Below are positions 34,006-45,772 of a DNA stretch of 47,524 nucleotides, one piece after another. Every line of letters begins with the position of its first letter. The stretch's first letter is position 1. Under the pieces are notes generated by a model, which was given only the letters and a program-made list of their open reading frames with translations, had not been told where the DNA came from and did no database searches. The DNA comes from Parachlorella kessleri. Taxonomy: Eukaryota > Chlorophyta > Trebouxiophyceae > Chlorellales > Chlorellaceae. The position numbers were made by a program, and so were the translations under genes. The DNA lies in the NCBI GenBank assembly GCA_001598975.1, contig BBXU01003145.1, positions 1-47,524 of the forward strand, given 5' to 3'.

Positions 34006-35056
34006 TCAGCTACTGGTTTGGGTGTTGTTTGAAAAACGTGTGGGCAAGTGGCGCCGCAAGTCGCGCACGACCACCTCAGCCACTGCTTCTGTGGCTTCAC
34101 TGCTTGAAGGCTCTCCTGCACATTCCAAGGCCGGTCCTTGGGTCAGCAAGGTCCACCACATCCAGTGCTACAGCACGGACTTGCTTCCCATGCCCCTTCC
34201 ATCCACCTGACACCACCCCACCTGATGTCCACACCATGCCTCCCAAAGATTGTGCCTGGTCAAATGCTTTGGCCTTGCAAAACCTAATGCAAGCAGGCAA
34301 CCCCAACGGAACCCGAGGCAGACTGGCTGAAGTGGACAAAAACTGACACAGGATAAAGCACCACCACCAGAGAGCCCTTTTAGCCATCCCACCTGTGACG
34401 AGCTTCGACCAAAGGTCTGTGACATGATCTCCCTGGTGCAGCGCAACCTCAAACGCCCCTTGTCTATGGTCCTGCAAAAGCCTACAGCAACAAGCGGGCA
34501 TTCAGCAATCGCTTATGTCGCTGTGCAGCAGGCAATATTCCCGCAAATAGGTGGGTGCTTTCGCCCTGACAAACTTTCCAGCCGAGCAGCCAACAGCAGC
34601 ACTGCATCCAACCTGGCCACAATACAGGCAAACAATGTGGGGGCTGAGACAGCGCCTGCTTAACTTTGCAGCTGGTGCGGCGAAGGCACCCACCTTGGTA
34701 TCCTCCCTCACTTCCAAGCCGGGGAACTCCTTGCCAACATAATCTTTCAGCAGCTCATACCGCGGCTTGTAGTTACACAGCACGCTGCAGCGGGAGCCAG
34801 GGAGCACACACTGTGTGCACCAGGCTGTGTGCAGCTTCTTCTCAATGGTTGATGTCGGACAGCCCTTCACCCAGCCCAGCAGCAACACAGGCATACTCAC
34901 CCTCACCCACCAGTACTCCACTGACAGGAACGGGAGCTCCAAGTCAGCAGCGCCCGACCCTTGGAGATAAGCCGAGGCGCTGTGAAGCCACCTTTTTGTA
35001 ACAGTGCACCTCCCAAGGTGCAGCAAGGGTGCCTGCCAGCAGCAAGCCGGCAGCAT
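34006..35056 (-). CDS. SelW/SelT-type Rdx redox protein, Cys form
   Basis: Four phase-compatible exons: 35056-34911, 34784-34694, 34471-34393, 34115-34006, giving 141 residues. The fold markers of the Rdx family are present in order: a strand LPFLSVEYC, the redox motif CVLC at the exon 1/2 junction, then NYKPRYELLKDYV and FPGLEVREDTK, and the second motif GAFEVALHQGD...LWSKLVTG. The motif is CxxC where animal and many algal SelW/SelT proteins carry CxxU, so no selenocysteine is needed. The first 35 residues (RCTVTKRWLHSASAY) are basic and lack acids, like a mitochondrial or plastid presequence. The tail is a helix ending in TQTSS. Thiol-disulfide redox activity is inferred from the family. 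The start is the first in-frame ATG. Confidence 0.85.
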
Positions 35057-35940
35057 GTCCCCTGATGCAAAGTAGTTGGTCCCTCCTTAAAGGAAGAGAG
35101 AGAAAGTCCGGCAACGACTGCCTTGCTGTTTAAAGCGCTGTTTCACTGGGGTCTTGGAAATCCAACTGGCTAGTGCTCACACTCCTTCCTTAGCGTACCT
35201 ATGCATACCCAGGCAGGCCTTGTTGCTCACTTTGTGGCCAAGCCTGGCCTGGCGAAACATCTAACTGAACCTGCCACAATGCAGGCTCTTGTTCTTCACC
35301 ACATGCTTCGCCCTGTCTTAGCAGTACTCGCGTGTATTGCTCCTCGGCCAAGCGCCGTGACAGGAGGCATTGAAGGGAAGAAACTTTTCCATAAGTACCC
35401 CGAGTGACTGCTGCAACGTAGGGGCCCGTGATCGATTGGCCTTGCCCAGAACGCTGTACGTCTCGACCTTGAAGGCTTGCTGTCGTGTTGCGCGGTCAAA
35501 TCGTCAACTATAGCAAGGTATCCAATTGCACTAGATAACTGAGCGGCACTTTGAGCGGCATGGTGTCATGGTGCTTTCAATTTAGACACGCCCTGAAGCC
35601 CGCAGTGCTGCCTACTAAGAGCTGTAAGGCTTTGTTTTGCAGGTAGCTGGCAGTTGTTTGTAGCGCCGTCGCGTGTTCTACAAGCTGGCTGGACGCAGTC
35701 GGGGCATCGCCTTGGGGGGTTGATGCTCTCCTGGGCACCCAGGAAAGCTGGCTGGTGAAGACAGCAAGCCGGCCCTAGTGCCGCCTAGCCGGGTTCAACC
35801 CACCCGCCGCAACAGGCAGCAAGAAGGTGAGTGATCACCATACAGGCTGGAACGCCTGCTACTTTGCCAAACCTTTTTTGTACGGCTAGGCTATAACTGT
35901 GGTGTGTCTGAACGTTTGCCATCTTCGTCCTGTGCTGCAG
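35057..35940. promoter_or_regulatory. divergent 5' region of Rdx and exchanger genes
   Basis: This holds the promoters of two divergent genes and the unresolved first exon(s) of the exchanger. One possible start is ATG at 35560 with a donor near 35641, reached through a very short exon just before the GTGAGT at 35827. The phases would fit, but the evidence is thin. Confidence 0.4.
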
Positions 35941-38900
35941 GGACGAGCTCCACAGGTGCAGCGCCCACCAGTCGGTCACCCTCACAAACCGACCTACAAC
36001 AGCGAGCGAGTAGCGGCAGGACCGAGCTTGGCAGCCGGTCGGGTTCCTCGTTTGCGGTGCAGCTAGCCTCTGCCTACGTCGGGGGAAGCAGTGAGAGCAG
36101 GCCCAGCACTGTGTCTGGGCTACCAGGGGCGTCACTGCTAAAGAAGCTCCCAGGGGTGTTCAAGCAGGCCAAGGAGCGCTGGTCGGAAGGGAGCGAACTT
36201 GGTGGCAGTCAAAAGCACGTAAGTGTGTGTGGGGGTGCGACTAGTGAGAGAGATGACAGCCACCCATGCAGTGTCATGGCGGAGGGGCGGATGCTTCCAC
36301 CTGTAGCTTGGGTAGCAGCACCTCAAGGCTTGGATTACCGTCCTTTGTGGTTTTATTACTGGGAGCAGCACGCGGATTACTGATTGCCAGCCGTTTGCCC
36401 TTTGTGGTTCCCAGAAGGTGGGCTTTGACGAGATTGTGAGCGACAACACTGGCGACTTGGCAGCGCTGAAGACCGACAGCCCCAAGAAAACGATGGACTT
36501 TGGGTGGACATACTCAGCCCCATGGGGTTATGCCCTCATGGAGCGGATCGTGGGCGGGCGCGGCCTGTCACTTAAGGTGCGCAAGCCTGCAGCCTACCAT
36601 GGTTGTGGACAGCCTGGCTCCGACAGGCTGATGTATAGGATGACGCAAATGCCCGCGTCCTGCACTGCTGTGAGGAAGCTCACAGCGGAAGTTTTAGGCT
36701 GCCTTGAGGTGTATGCAGATGTGGCCCTGCAAGGCTGAGCCGTGGTTTCATGCTAACCCCCTGCACCCAGCTGGGTGTTGCTCGCACCTCATGCTGCTGT
36801 GCCTACCCCCGCCTCGCCCCTGCAGGCCAACCGCTTCTTCGTCCTGTTCTTGACGTTCATGTGCTACACCGCGTACCACGCCTCCCGACGGCCGCTGTCC
36901 ATCGTCAAGAGCGTGCTCAACGGAGAGCCTCTGGGTGGTGAGGGTGCCCTCCTTTTGGGGGACATGCATGGAGGCGGCATCAGTGGCAGTAGCGGCGGCA
37001 AGGGGCCTGTGGAGATGGTGTGGACTGCCTCCAACATAAGTGAGTTCCTGCAGCCACTGCTGTTGAACCCTCCAACCAGCAAGAGTTGGGGCGCTGGGAA
37101 GGGGCGAGCCTGGCAGGCAGGCTTGCCGCAGGGTGCAGCCAGGGAATGGCGGGGCCGCGGGGCTTGGCTTCGGGGCGCTAGGGTTTGTTGTAGGGATGAC
37201 TTTGGGCGTGCCACACGTGCTGGCATCTGTACCTGCTAGTAGTTTCCGTGGGTGCAACATGGGATGCTGGTCCCTGGCAGAGCAACACAACCACCTGCCA
37301 CTGGCTTAGATCCCACTGCTCAGCCATGCCACGTTCTTGCTGTGTCTATTCAGCTCGTCGTCGACACGTCATGGTGCTTCCTTTCCCTGTGTCTGCCAGG
37401 CAGTCCTGCTGTGGAGGGTCTGCTCAATGGCACACAGGGGCTAGCGGGGGAGATCCAGCGTACCCGTGGTGAAGGCTGGTACCCTTTTGACACTAAGAAG
37501 GGCAAGACCCTCCTTGGAGACCTGGACCTGGCTTTCCTTGGGGCTTACGCAAGTACGTGTGGCCGGTGTGGCCGCTTGAGCTTCGCCTTGAGTGTGCGGC
37601 TTGGGTCTTGCGTGCGGCCGGTCCAGCTTGGGTGAAAGTGCATGGCCTCTTCAGCGTGGGTCTGGGTGTGCTGGGACTCCAAAGACTAGCAGATGCAGTT
37701 TGAGACAGGCAGTACTAGGCATGCTTGGCTGCAATGTAATGCTCCGCTTTCCCTTGTGGGCAAGTGTATTTCAAATGGGCCCCACTTTAATGTCCATCTG
37801 AGCTGGGCACCTCGCACGGTCTTCCGCACCAGCAAGGGAGAGCACTGGCCCGGCATCTGGGACGGTGAACTGTAAGCAAGCGTGCCATGGGCGTCGCCCG
37901 TACCCTGAGCTGCCGGGGCCCTTGGGGCCTGCTGCCTGCCTGGGCTGCAGTGGGCATGTTTGTGTCAGGGCACTTGGGTGACCGAGTGGACCTGCGGTAC
38001 TTCCTTACGGGTGAGTGTTCTCCTAGGCGGAGTGCCCTCTGCTGCGTTGCCAGCGCTTGTACGACCGCCGCGCATCACACCTGCCGTAGCGGGGAGCAGC
38101 TGGGGGTGGCTGCAACCCCTCAGCCGCCTGGTTGCGGGTGCATCAGGAGCTGCTGCATTGTTGAAGGGAAGAGAGGCAAATGCTGCACAACATGGGCAGA
38201 ACCTAAGGTGATGCTCCAGCCTACTGGTGCAGTTACAAAAGTTTCATGCCATATGTATGCAAAGCAAATGAGCAGGTGACTGCATGTAGGGTACCTGTAG
38301 ACGGCACTCATGCACCTGCACCTGCTGCTGCAGGCGGCATGGTTGGCAGCGGCGTGTTTGTGTGCCTTTTTGGGCTAGCCTACTTCCTAAAACTGCACAG
38401 TATGGCGTTCTTCATCTTCATACAGATTGGGGGAGGTGAGTGACCGGGCTTGCTGCGATGATAATGCAACTTCCCCTTAGGGAGAGTTTTTTTGGAGGGC
38501 TGCTGTGTTTTGCGGCCTCACCATAGGGCTTACGGGGCCATGTCCCTGGGGCATTAAGGCTGGCCTGGGGCAATTAAGGCCCACCCTGCTGCGGCTGGGC
38601 TGTGGGGTATGCCGTGCCGCATAGTGCATGCAGCATGTGCCCCGGTGGCTGAGGTATCACGCCACAAGTCTCTGGCATGGAGCACTTTGCCGTGCCCTGT
38701 ATCTGGAGGGTTATATACTATCGTTGCTGAAGGTGCAAGCTTGTGTGCCCTCAGCATGCGCCTATCCGCATGCTGACTTCCCGTGGCCTTCCCGGGCCCA
38801 CCCAGCAGACCCTGTCACCCAGCCTAGAGACTCAGCCGGCTCTTTTCTGGCCCGACGACATTTACCAGATGCCTTGGCCTTTTATTGACCCCTCCCTGCC

Positions 38901-41900
38901 TCCCTTCCCTGGGTGTGCAGGGCTGCTGCAAGCCACTGGTTGGCCCAGCGTGGTGAGCGTGATGGCCAACTGGTTTGGCAAGGGCAAGCGAGGACTCATC
39001 ATGGGCATTTGGAACGCTCACACCTCTGTCGGTACGTGGCGCCTGTGCCCCTCCTAAGCCCTGGGCCGTGCCGAGCAGCTGCTGGGGTGCATGGGGGCAG
39101 CAGCTTGGGGACAAAGCTATGCCCTGGGCAGCTGGCGGACAGACTTTGATTGGTTGGGAACGGTGCCTGTCCCGTCGGTTTGATGAGGTGGTTTTTTTGG
39201 GCGAGGTATGGAGTGTGGGAGGGCTCGGACCCCTCCTGTCCATAGCTAATAGTTGGCGGGTGCTGACCGGTGCTATCAAGTGGAAGGTGCAGAACACAGT
39301 GGTCCCTCCGCTGGGGACCGCAGCTTAACCCAAATGTCACATGTGCCAGTTGGGTGCTCATTCCCTGGCCCGCTGCCTGCTGCTGCTGCAGGCAACATAG
39401 TGGGCTCCGTGGCTGCTGCCACGGCGCTGCAGTACGGCTGGGGCTGGTCGTTTATGCTGCCCGGAGCCTTCATCATCGTCATGGGTGCGCCAGCTGCTGC
39501 TTCTGCCTGCCCTCAGCAATGCGGCTTCCTCAAGATGCCTCCTGCCTGCCTCCGGCAGGGATCGCAGATGCCCTTCCGACTACTTGGTCTCGGGCGGGGC
39601 CTCATGCATGACCCCTGCATATACCGTTCCGAAGCGCTGCTGTAGCGAACCAACTCATGTGATGTATTCGCATCAGCAGTGCATCAGGACAGCAGCGTCT
39701 CGGCTGCAGTCACCACCTGCCTGGTTGTCCGCCTGCCTGCCTGCAGGGCTGGTCATCTTTTCGTTCCTGGTGGTGGAGCCCTCGGATGTGGGCTTTGCCC
39801 CCCAGAGCGGGAGCGTCATGGGCAGCATCGTGAGTGCCCGCACCCCTCCTCCGCCTGCTAGGCTGGCTGCCTACTCCCACTGTGGCAGTGGTGGCTGCAG
39901 TCACATGTGGCCCACAGGACGGGGTAGCCTCTCAGCATGGGTTCCTGCTATCGTGACGGCTCTGGGCTCAGACGAGCGCTAGGAGGCCAACAGCCCTGCA
40001 GGTGTTTATTTTTCAACTCCGGTGTGTAGACAGTGTGCAGCCGCCTTGCGTCACCGCAACCCCTCACCCTGTCCTGCCTCGCTGCGCAGTCGGGGTCGGG
40101 CGTGCAGACCCCGCGCTCGGAGGCATCCGCGTCGGAGGGCGACGAGGCCCAGCACTACCTGGAGCGACACTTGGCGAGGGTGGCGGCGGGCCGTGGTGGC
40201 GGCCTTGTGCCCGAGCAGATTGCGGAGCAGCTGGGTGAGAGAGACTAAATAAATTCTATAAATAAATACGCCCAGGCCTCAAGGGAAGAAGCTGGGTAAG
40301 AGAGACGAGATAGAGGGGGCTAGATGCCCCGCTGCAGGCTGTCTTGCTGCCTTGAAGAGTCACTGCGTACAGGGCTGTTTTCCAAAAAACACCCTGGCAC
40401 AGGCTATTGGAGGCCCTAGCGCACATGGCAGGTCCCTCGCCACTGACCCTGCACTACCCCTCGGCAGGCGTTCCCAAGGTCGCACAGCCCGCCTGCTCAT
40501 GTCCCGCTACGTTTCATCCCTGCTGCTCCCAACATATGCCCCTCCCTGGCCTGCCTGCCTGCAGCGCACCACCACGGCATTCATGGCGGCCACGGCAAGC
40601 ACGGCATGTGGGGCATGGGGTCCACCCTAGTCGTCTTTGACAAGCACCGCCGCGCAGCCGGCGGGAGCGAGCTGGATGGGGGAAGTGAGGCTGAGAACCT
40701 GCTGGGGGGATCCCCAGGGTCGACTATCAACTTTGGCGGGGCGCGGGAGAAGGTAGGTGGGTCGTCAGGGTGGGTAGTCTGGCGTATGGGTGGGAAGTGT
40801 GCCGCGGGAAAGCACAGCAGGCGCAAGACTAGACAGCAGGTATGAGGGGCTAGCAAGTAGGTGTGAGGAGTACCAAGGCCTCTGATCAATGGGTGGCTAG
40901 TCTGTTTATTGGCTGCTCTCTCGCGTATGGCAGGGCATGGTCCGGCAGCACCGCTCTCCTCCAAGTGCCCTGGTTCACCTCAATCGCCTTGCATCTTTGT
41001 TATTATGTGTCCCAACGGCCAAAGTGCTGCGTTGTTGGCTGTCTGGGTGGCATGTGCCAAGCAATGCAATGCCTTTGGAACGGATGCCCCCTCGTGGGGG
41101 TCTGGTAGGCAGGCAGCGCCCTTTGGCCCCCCGGTGCACCTTGATGCCTTGGCTTCATGCTAGCTCTTCAAACACACAGGGTTGTTGGTGACAGCTGCCA
41201 GGACGAGCCGATTGTGTGCCTCGCTGGAAGTAGCTCAAAATGCCCACGGTCGTCTTACTTGTCGGTGCCGCCGATCCTTGCTCCGGCGTTGCCTTCGGCG
41301 CCCTCTCTGGCCGTGGGTGCCTCCCCCCTTCCGCTGCTGCCTTGCAACCAGGGTATCTTAGATACAAATTCTTGCAGTACGGGTAGAGATCAAAAAATGC
41401 CGTTCCAAGCCTTTGCCTTGCCCTGAAGCAGGCCTCCGGCGTCTCCTTTTGGACCGCGTGGGCCATCCCCGGGGTCGCCGCCTTCTCTCTCACCCTCTTC
41501 TTTGCCAAGCTGGTGGCCTACACCTTCCTCTACTGGCTGCCCTACTACATCAACGCCACGGACGTGGGAGGCAGGAAGCTGACCCCCACGGTGAGAGCCA
41601 GTTTAGGGTTAGGTAACCCTTAGGTAACCCTACAATGGTGAGAAAACTGACACCCACGGTGAGCAGCGCTCCTGCTGTTGGCGGCCCTGGCTGGGTGGCG
41701 GTGCGCCCGTAGGAGGGGATGGTTCTTATCTGGGGTACCCTAGGTTGTTCTTTTGGTGCAGCGCATCTATGCCAGAGACGGCATGGGGGCGTGAACCTCA
41801 TGCTCAGGGTGCGTTGAGTGGCTATCAGCGGTGCCTCTGCAACCACAGGCGAGCTGACAAACCTTGGCTGGGCCTCGTGCCGTTGCACCCACCGATGCTT

Positions 41901-44631
41901 TTGATAAGCAACTCTACCGTGAGGCGTTGGGTGTGGGTTGAACATTATCGCGCAGCTGCGGTGTGTGCTGCGCATGCTCCCCCTTACCTCCTCCCTGCTT
42001 CACGGTGTGTGTGTCGCAGGAGGCGGGCAACCTGTCGATCCTGTTTGATGTGGGCGGCGTGATGGGCGGCGTCGTGGCCGGCGCGCTCTCTGACGCCTCC
42101 GGGGCCTCAGCCCTTGTCTCCTCCAGGTGGGGCGGGCGCAGCGTGTGACTCATCAGATAGTGTGTGACTAATTATGACCTCCGCCCTCGTCTCCTCCAGG
42201 CAGGTTGGCGCGCGCAGCCTGCCACCTGAATAGGGACCGCCCATGGTTGGGGGCGCCTCCTCACTGTCCACAGTTTGTGGTGTAGGTCTTGAGATAGTGA
42301 ATGAAAGCCAGTAAGGGAGCTGTGGGCTCATGCTGTGGGCTCATGCCCCCCTGCTGCCCTCTGTTACGGTGTATGTATAGCCTGGGCCAGTCAAGGGAGC
42401 CGGATGCCCTGGGTGGGTACGTCAGCGGTGGCTGGCCGGCTGTGCCTTCTGGTCGGTGCCGGCCTGGTCATGGGCTGGTTGACAGCCCCGCACCATCGCA
42501 CTTCCCTCTGGATAGCGAGCAGCACGTGAGCAGCCCAAGTGCCATCCCCCTGCCGACCCCCCAGGCATAGCCCAGTGTCTGCAGCGCCAGTTGTGCCAGG
42601 TAGCGGCAGCGGCAGCGGCACCAGCCTCCCAGGTGCCAGCCACACCAAGCACAACTAACAACTCCCTGACAGACAGCCACGCTGTGCCCTGCTGTGCAGC
42701 TTTGTGTACCTGGCCATCCCCGTGCTCTATGCCTACCGGGCCTTCGGCAACGCCAGCTTCACAAGTAAGCTGTTATACAGTCACCCGCTCCACTACCAAG
42801 TGCACTGCCAGGCAGCATGCCTCGCCATGGCAGCGTGGCCGGGAGTTTGCGTGGGGGGTGTGATGTCGTCTGCCAGCAGGAGAGGGGGATTGGGTGTTGA
42901 CGTGTCTCCCCGTTGCTCCCCATGCCCGCCAAGCATGGGTGTATGTGCCGCTCATGCCGGAGCAGCCCCAGCAACAGCGGCAACCAAGCAACCAGCAGCG
43001 CAGGTGTCTTTGCAGGGGAGGGGAGCCCTGTACACGTAGACTGCTACTGACACCCCTGTAACCCCCCCCCCCCTGCCGCAGTGAACATCTCCCTTATGAT
43101 GATTGCCGGCTTCTTTGTGAATGGGCCCTATGCCCTTATCACCACCGCGGTCTCAGCCGATCTGGGCACTCACGAGTCACTAGCAGGCAAGTACCAGCAG
43201 GGCGGGGCACCGCTATGCAGTGGCTTCAGCCCTGAGATTGGGTTCCCTGAGTAATTGCATTTCCAAGTTGTTGGGTTGCATGGTACTTGGTTTACCAGCA
43301 AAGCTAGCCCACATGTCCCTCCCAAGCAGCCGAAGTCAAAAGTCGCGTACAAGAGGTCGGGTTTCGTCTGCAGCACCTCAGAGAGCAGTGTCTGACCGCA
43401 TCGATGATCTCTTGTGGTGTTGGCAATGGCAGCCATCTCAAACCCTTCAGTGGTAGTGCAAGAGCCCTGCAACCTTGTCCATTCGGCCCCTTGCTGTGTT
43501 GCTGGGATTACGAGACGTTGCTGGCCATGATGATGACAACCATTCTCATGGGACAACGAGTTGCACCCCAGAACCAGCACCCACCGCATGCACCCCCTTC
43601 CCTTCCCTCGCCGCTGCCGCGCCCACCTCCCCACCAGCTGTTCGCTGCTGCCTGCAGGCAACGAGAAGGCGCTCGCCACGGTGACCGCGATCATTGATGG
43701 CATGGGGAGCCTGGGAGCCGCGCTGGGGCCCACGCTGACCGGTTACATCTCCTCGCTACCCGGCGGCTTTGACAACGTCTTCCTCATGCTGGGATTTTCG
43801 GCGCTCTGCGCGGGTGGGTGGGTGGGTGGGTGCGCTGCTGATGGTGCTGGGGTGGGGTGGGCGCCGCATGGGGTGGGAGCGGCCGAGCGTGGTTGGGAGA
43901 TGGCCAGAGACTGGTGGGGGGGACGGCAAAGAGGTAAGTGAGGTGACAGTTGGCGGTGTGGGTTACGAAGTGCCAGGGCCACCGGCGTGCCTTGGGCAGC
44001 CGGCCTTAGGCTTGCCTGCATGTTGCACCTGGTAGTAAGCAGCACTGTCACCCCACCATGTTTAGCTGCTCCCGCGCTGCGTCCCCACGTGCCCGATTCA
44101 CCCCTAACCCCCAGCCACCCGCATTCCTGCTCGAGGGCCTGCTGCCGACCAAGCTGGTCATTAGGACGCATCAACACACCACTGCGTCGCACATCAATAT
44201 GGGTATCTGCCAAACCCATGCTTGCTAGGTATCTCCTAAGCCAACCACCAGGCACGCCCCTCTCCCCACCACCCCTCTGCGTTGCTCGTTCCCTCGCAGG
44301 CCTGCTGCTGACCAAGCTGGTTATCCAGGACGCAAAAGCAAAGTCTGGGCACCTCACGTAGGCAATTGCCGGAACGCCCCCTGCCCATGATACCTCCCGT
44401 GGACGTGTCCCTGCAGGTCTGCTACTGACCAAGCTGGTCATTCAGGACGTGAAGGACATGCTGCGGCGCCGCGCCAAGCGCCGAGGCGCCGGCGCCGCCG
44501 CTGCGGCCGCTGCCGACGACTTTGACCGTATCCTGGACGAGGATGTGACGGACTCGGGCCAGTTCTCCTACCTGCCGCCGGGCGTGGTGGCGGAGAAGAC
44601 GGTTGACAACGAGACCGGCAGGCTGGTGTGA
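35941..44631 (+). CDS. SLC37-type sugar-phosphate/phosphate exchanger (MFS, OPA family)
   Basis: Seventeen phase-compatible exons: 35941-36218, 36415-36576, 36826-37039, 37400-37552, 37951-38010, 38334-38435, 38921-39031, 39392-39484, 39747-39829, 40090-40234, 40565-40752, 41432-41590, 42020-42126, 42700-42764, 43082-43186, 43658-43813, 44417-44631. These encode 797 residues; the N-terminal start lies upstream and is unresolved. Family marks: CYTAYHASRRPLSIVK in the first span, WPSVVSVMANWFGKGKRGL, TAWAIPGVAAF, SILFDVGGVMGG, and NGPYALITTAVSADLGTHES followed by TVTAIIDGMGSLGAALGP. Relatives exchange glucose-6-phosphate or glycerol-3-phosphate for phosphate across internal membranes. Unusual points are a long loop after span 1 (part may be spliced out at a GTGAGG near 36942), a His-rich central loop and a GC-AG intron after 43186. 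The charged Ala/Arg C-terminus ends TGRLV. Confidence 0.9.
40246..40289 (-). mobile_element. 5'-truncated SINE remnant in exchanger intron
   Basis: In reverse orientation this 44-bp piece reads GAGGCCTGGGCGTATTTATT followed by an imperfect ATTT tail, matching the 3' end of the element at 4443-4938. It is flanked by AGCTGGGTgAGAGAGAC (40229-40245) and AGCTGGGTaAGAGAGAC (40290-40306), a 17-bp target-site duplication with one difference. The duplicated bases include the splice donor of the exon ending at 40234. Confidence 0.7.
42104..42218 (+). repeat. duplicated exon end/splice donor
   Basis: The segment around the donor of exon 42020-42126 (CCTTGTCTCCTCCAGGTGGG, then GGGCGCAGC) is repeated at 42178-42218 as CCTCGTCTCCTCCAGGCAGG with a CGCGCAGC end. 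In the second copy the GT of the donor has become GC. Confidence 0.7.
44137..44175 (+). pseudogene. degenerate copy of terminal exon start
   Basis: This resembles the first bases of the last exchanger exon (CTGCCGACCAAGCTGGTCAT). It has no AG acceptor that would join it in the correct frame. Confidence 0.55.
44300..44361 (+). CDS. alternative terminal exon of the exchanger gene
   Basis: A CCCTCGCAG acceptor precedes a near copy of the last exon's first 32 bases. Joined to the exon ending at 43813 (phase 1) it reads GLLLTKLVIQDAKAKSGHLT and then TAG at 44359-44361. It would replace the 71-residue charged C-terminus with 20 residues. Whether it is used is unknown. Confidence 0.45.
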
Positions 44632-45772
44632 GAGTGAGGGAGGAGATGGCGCTCCTCACCACGCCTGTCGCACCACCCAGCCGCTGCCTCGGATTGGGGA
44701 AGTGCCTCCCGGGAGGCTCAGTGTCGCATCGTTTGCGCGCCGATTGTGTGGCAGCACTTCTGTGGACACGGAGCCGTTGCCAGTTGGCCCCGGCCAGTGC
44801 TGGCCCTTACGAAGCCTGCGTACTTGAGAGGCTGCCATGCGTGCCGTGGCAGTGGGCTCGTGACCAGACCAGGAGGCTGGGGTGAGGGGGGGAGCGGTTT
44901 GATGCTGCATCGTACCTGGGCTTTGCTGCCAGCCTGAGGCAGTGGGCTTGGTTCAGTAGCTTCAGGGTTTTGACGGGCAGGAGGTATTAGTCTGCCCTTA
45001 CTTATATGAGTATGGAGTACGGGAATGCGTACAAGAGATGAGGTGTTGCGCCTTTCCCCTGACTCGGGCCCGGGAAGGCGGCATGTGCTGATTTCTGTGT
45101 TCTTCAGCAGGCAAGGGCTTGCTTGGCGTATTGGTGTTGGCCGGTAGCCACGATGCCTGTTTGACATCTCCGTTGGCATGTGAGCCCAACCCGTCCAAAG
45201 TGCGTGGCGGCAAATACTTGGAAAGCAGGGTCTTAGTCTCACCGCCCGAATGACTGAAACCATAGTGGTGGCACCAGCCTGAAGCACATAGTAAGAAATG
45301 CGGCAGTTTGTTGTCGGCCAAGAGTGCAAGCACAGGTACTGTTGGCTGGCTATGTCCTCACCCTGACTAGGTGTTAAAAGGGCAAGGGCAGTTAGCTTCG
45401 GTGGATACCAAGCGAAATCAAGGCAAAGGATTTCAACCAAAGTTGCCGCGGATACCCCTCGCAGTATGCTGGGTGCACAGCCTCTGCAAAGCATTTCAGC
45501 TGAAGGCGTGCGTAGACCCTGGATACGTTCACGCAGCAACACAGCTGGCAACATGAAACGGAATAACACCCTATTGCCACCTGCATGCAAATCTATAGCC
45601 GTGACGCCATTCCTGGGAAAGATAGTGCGAACCGCAATTAGGTAAGCATGGTTTGTCCCTGAGAGCTCGGGCAAGATCTTGGAGTATCTTGCAACCAGCC
45701 TTGTCAGTAACATTCGCCCCTATCTCTCTGCTTGCACTACCTGCCACTAGTACTATTACCATCCACCCAACA
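44632..45772. other. convergent 3' interval with long antisense ORF
   Basis: The stretch lies between the stops of the exchanger and DPH1. No TGTAA in either correct orientation was noticed. The minus strand is open for 331 codons at 44718-45713 without a recognised domain. Confidence 0.5.

Noticed and set aside
42421..42529. Hydrophobic frame in the exchanger intron (LVGAGLVMGW) resembling a membrane span
   Set aside because: No acceptor puts it in the phase required by the exon ending at 42126, and the family alignment already has its span in exon 42700-42764.
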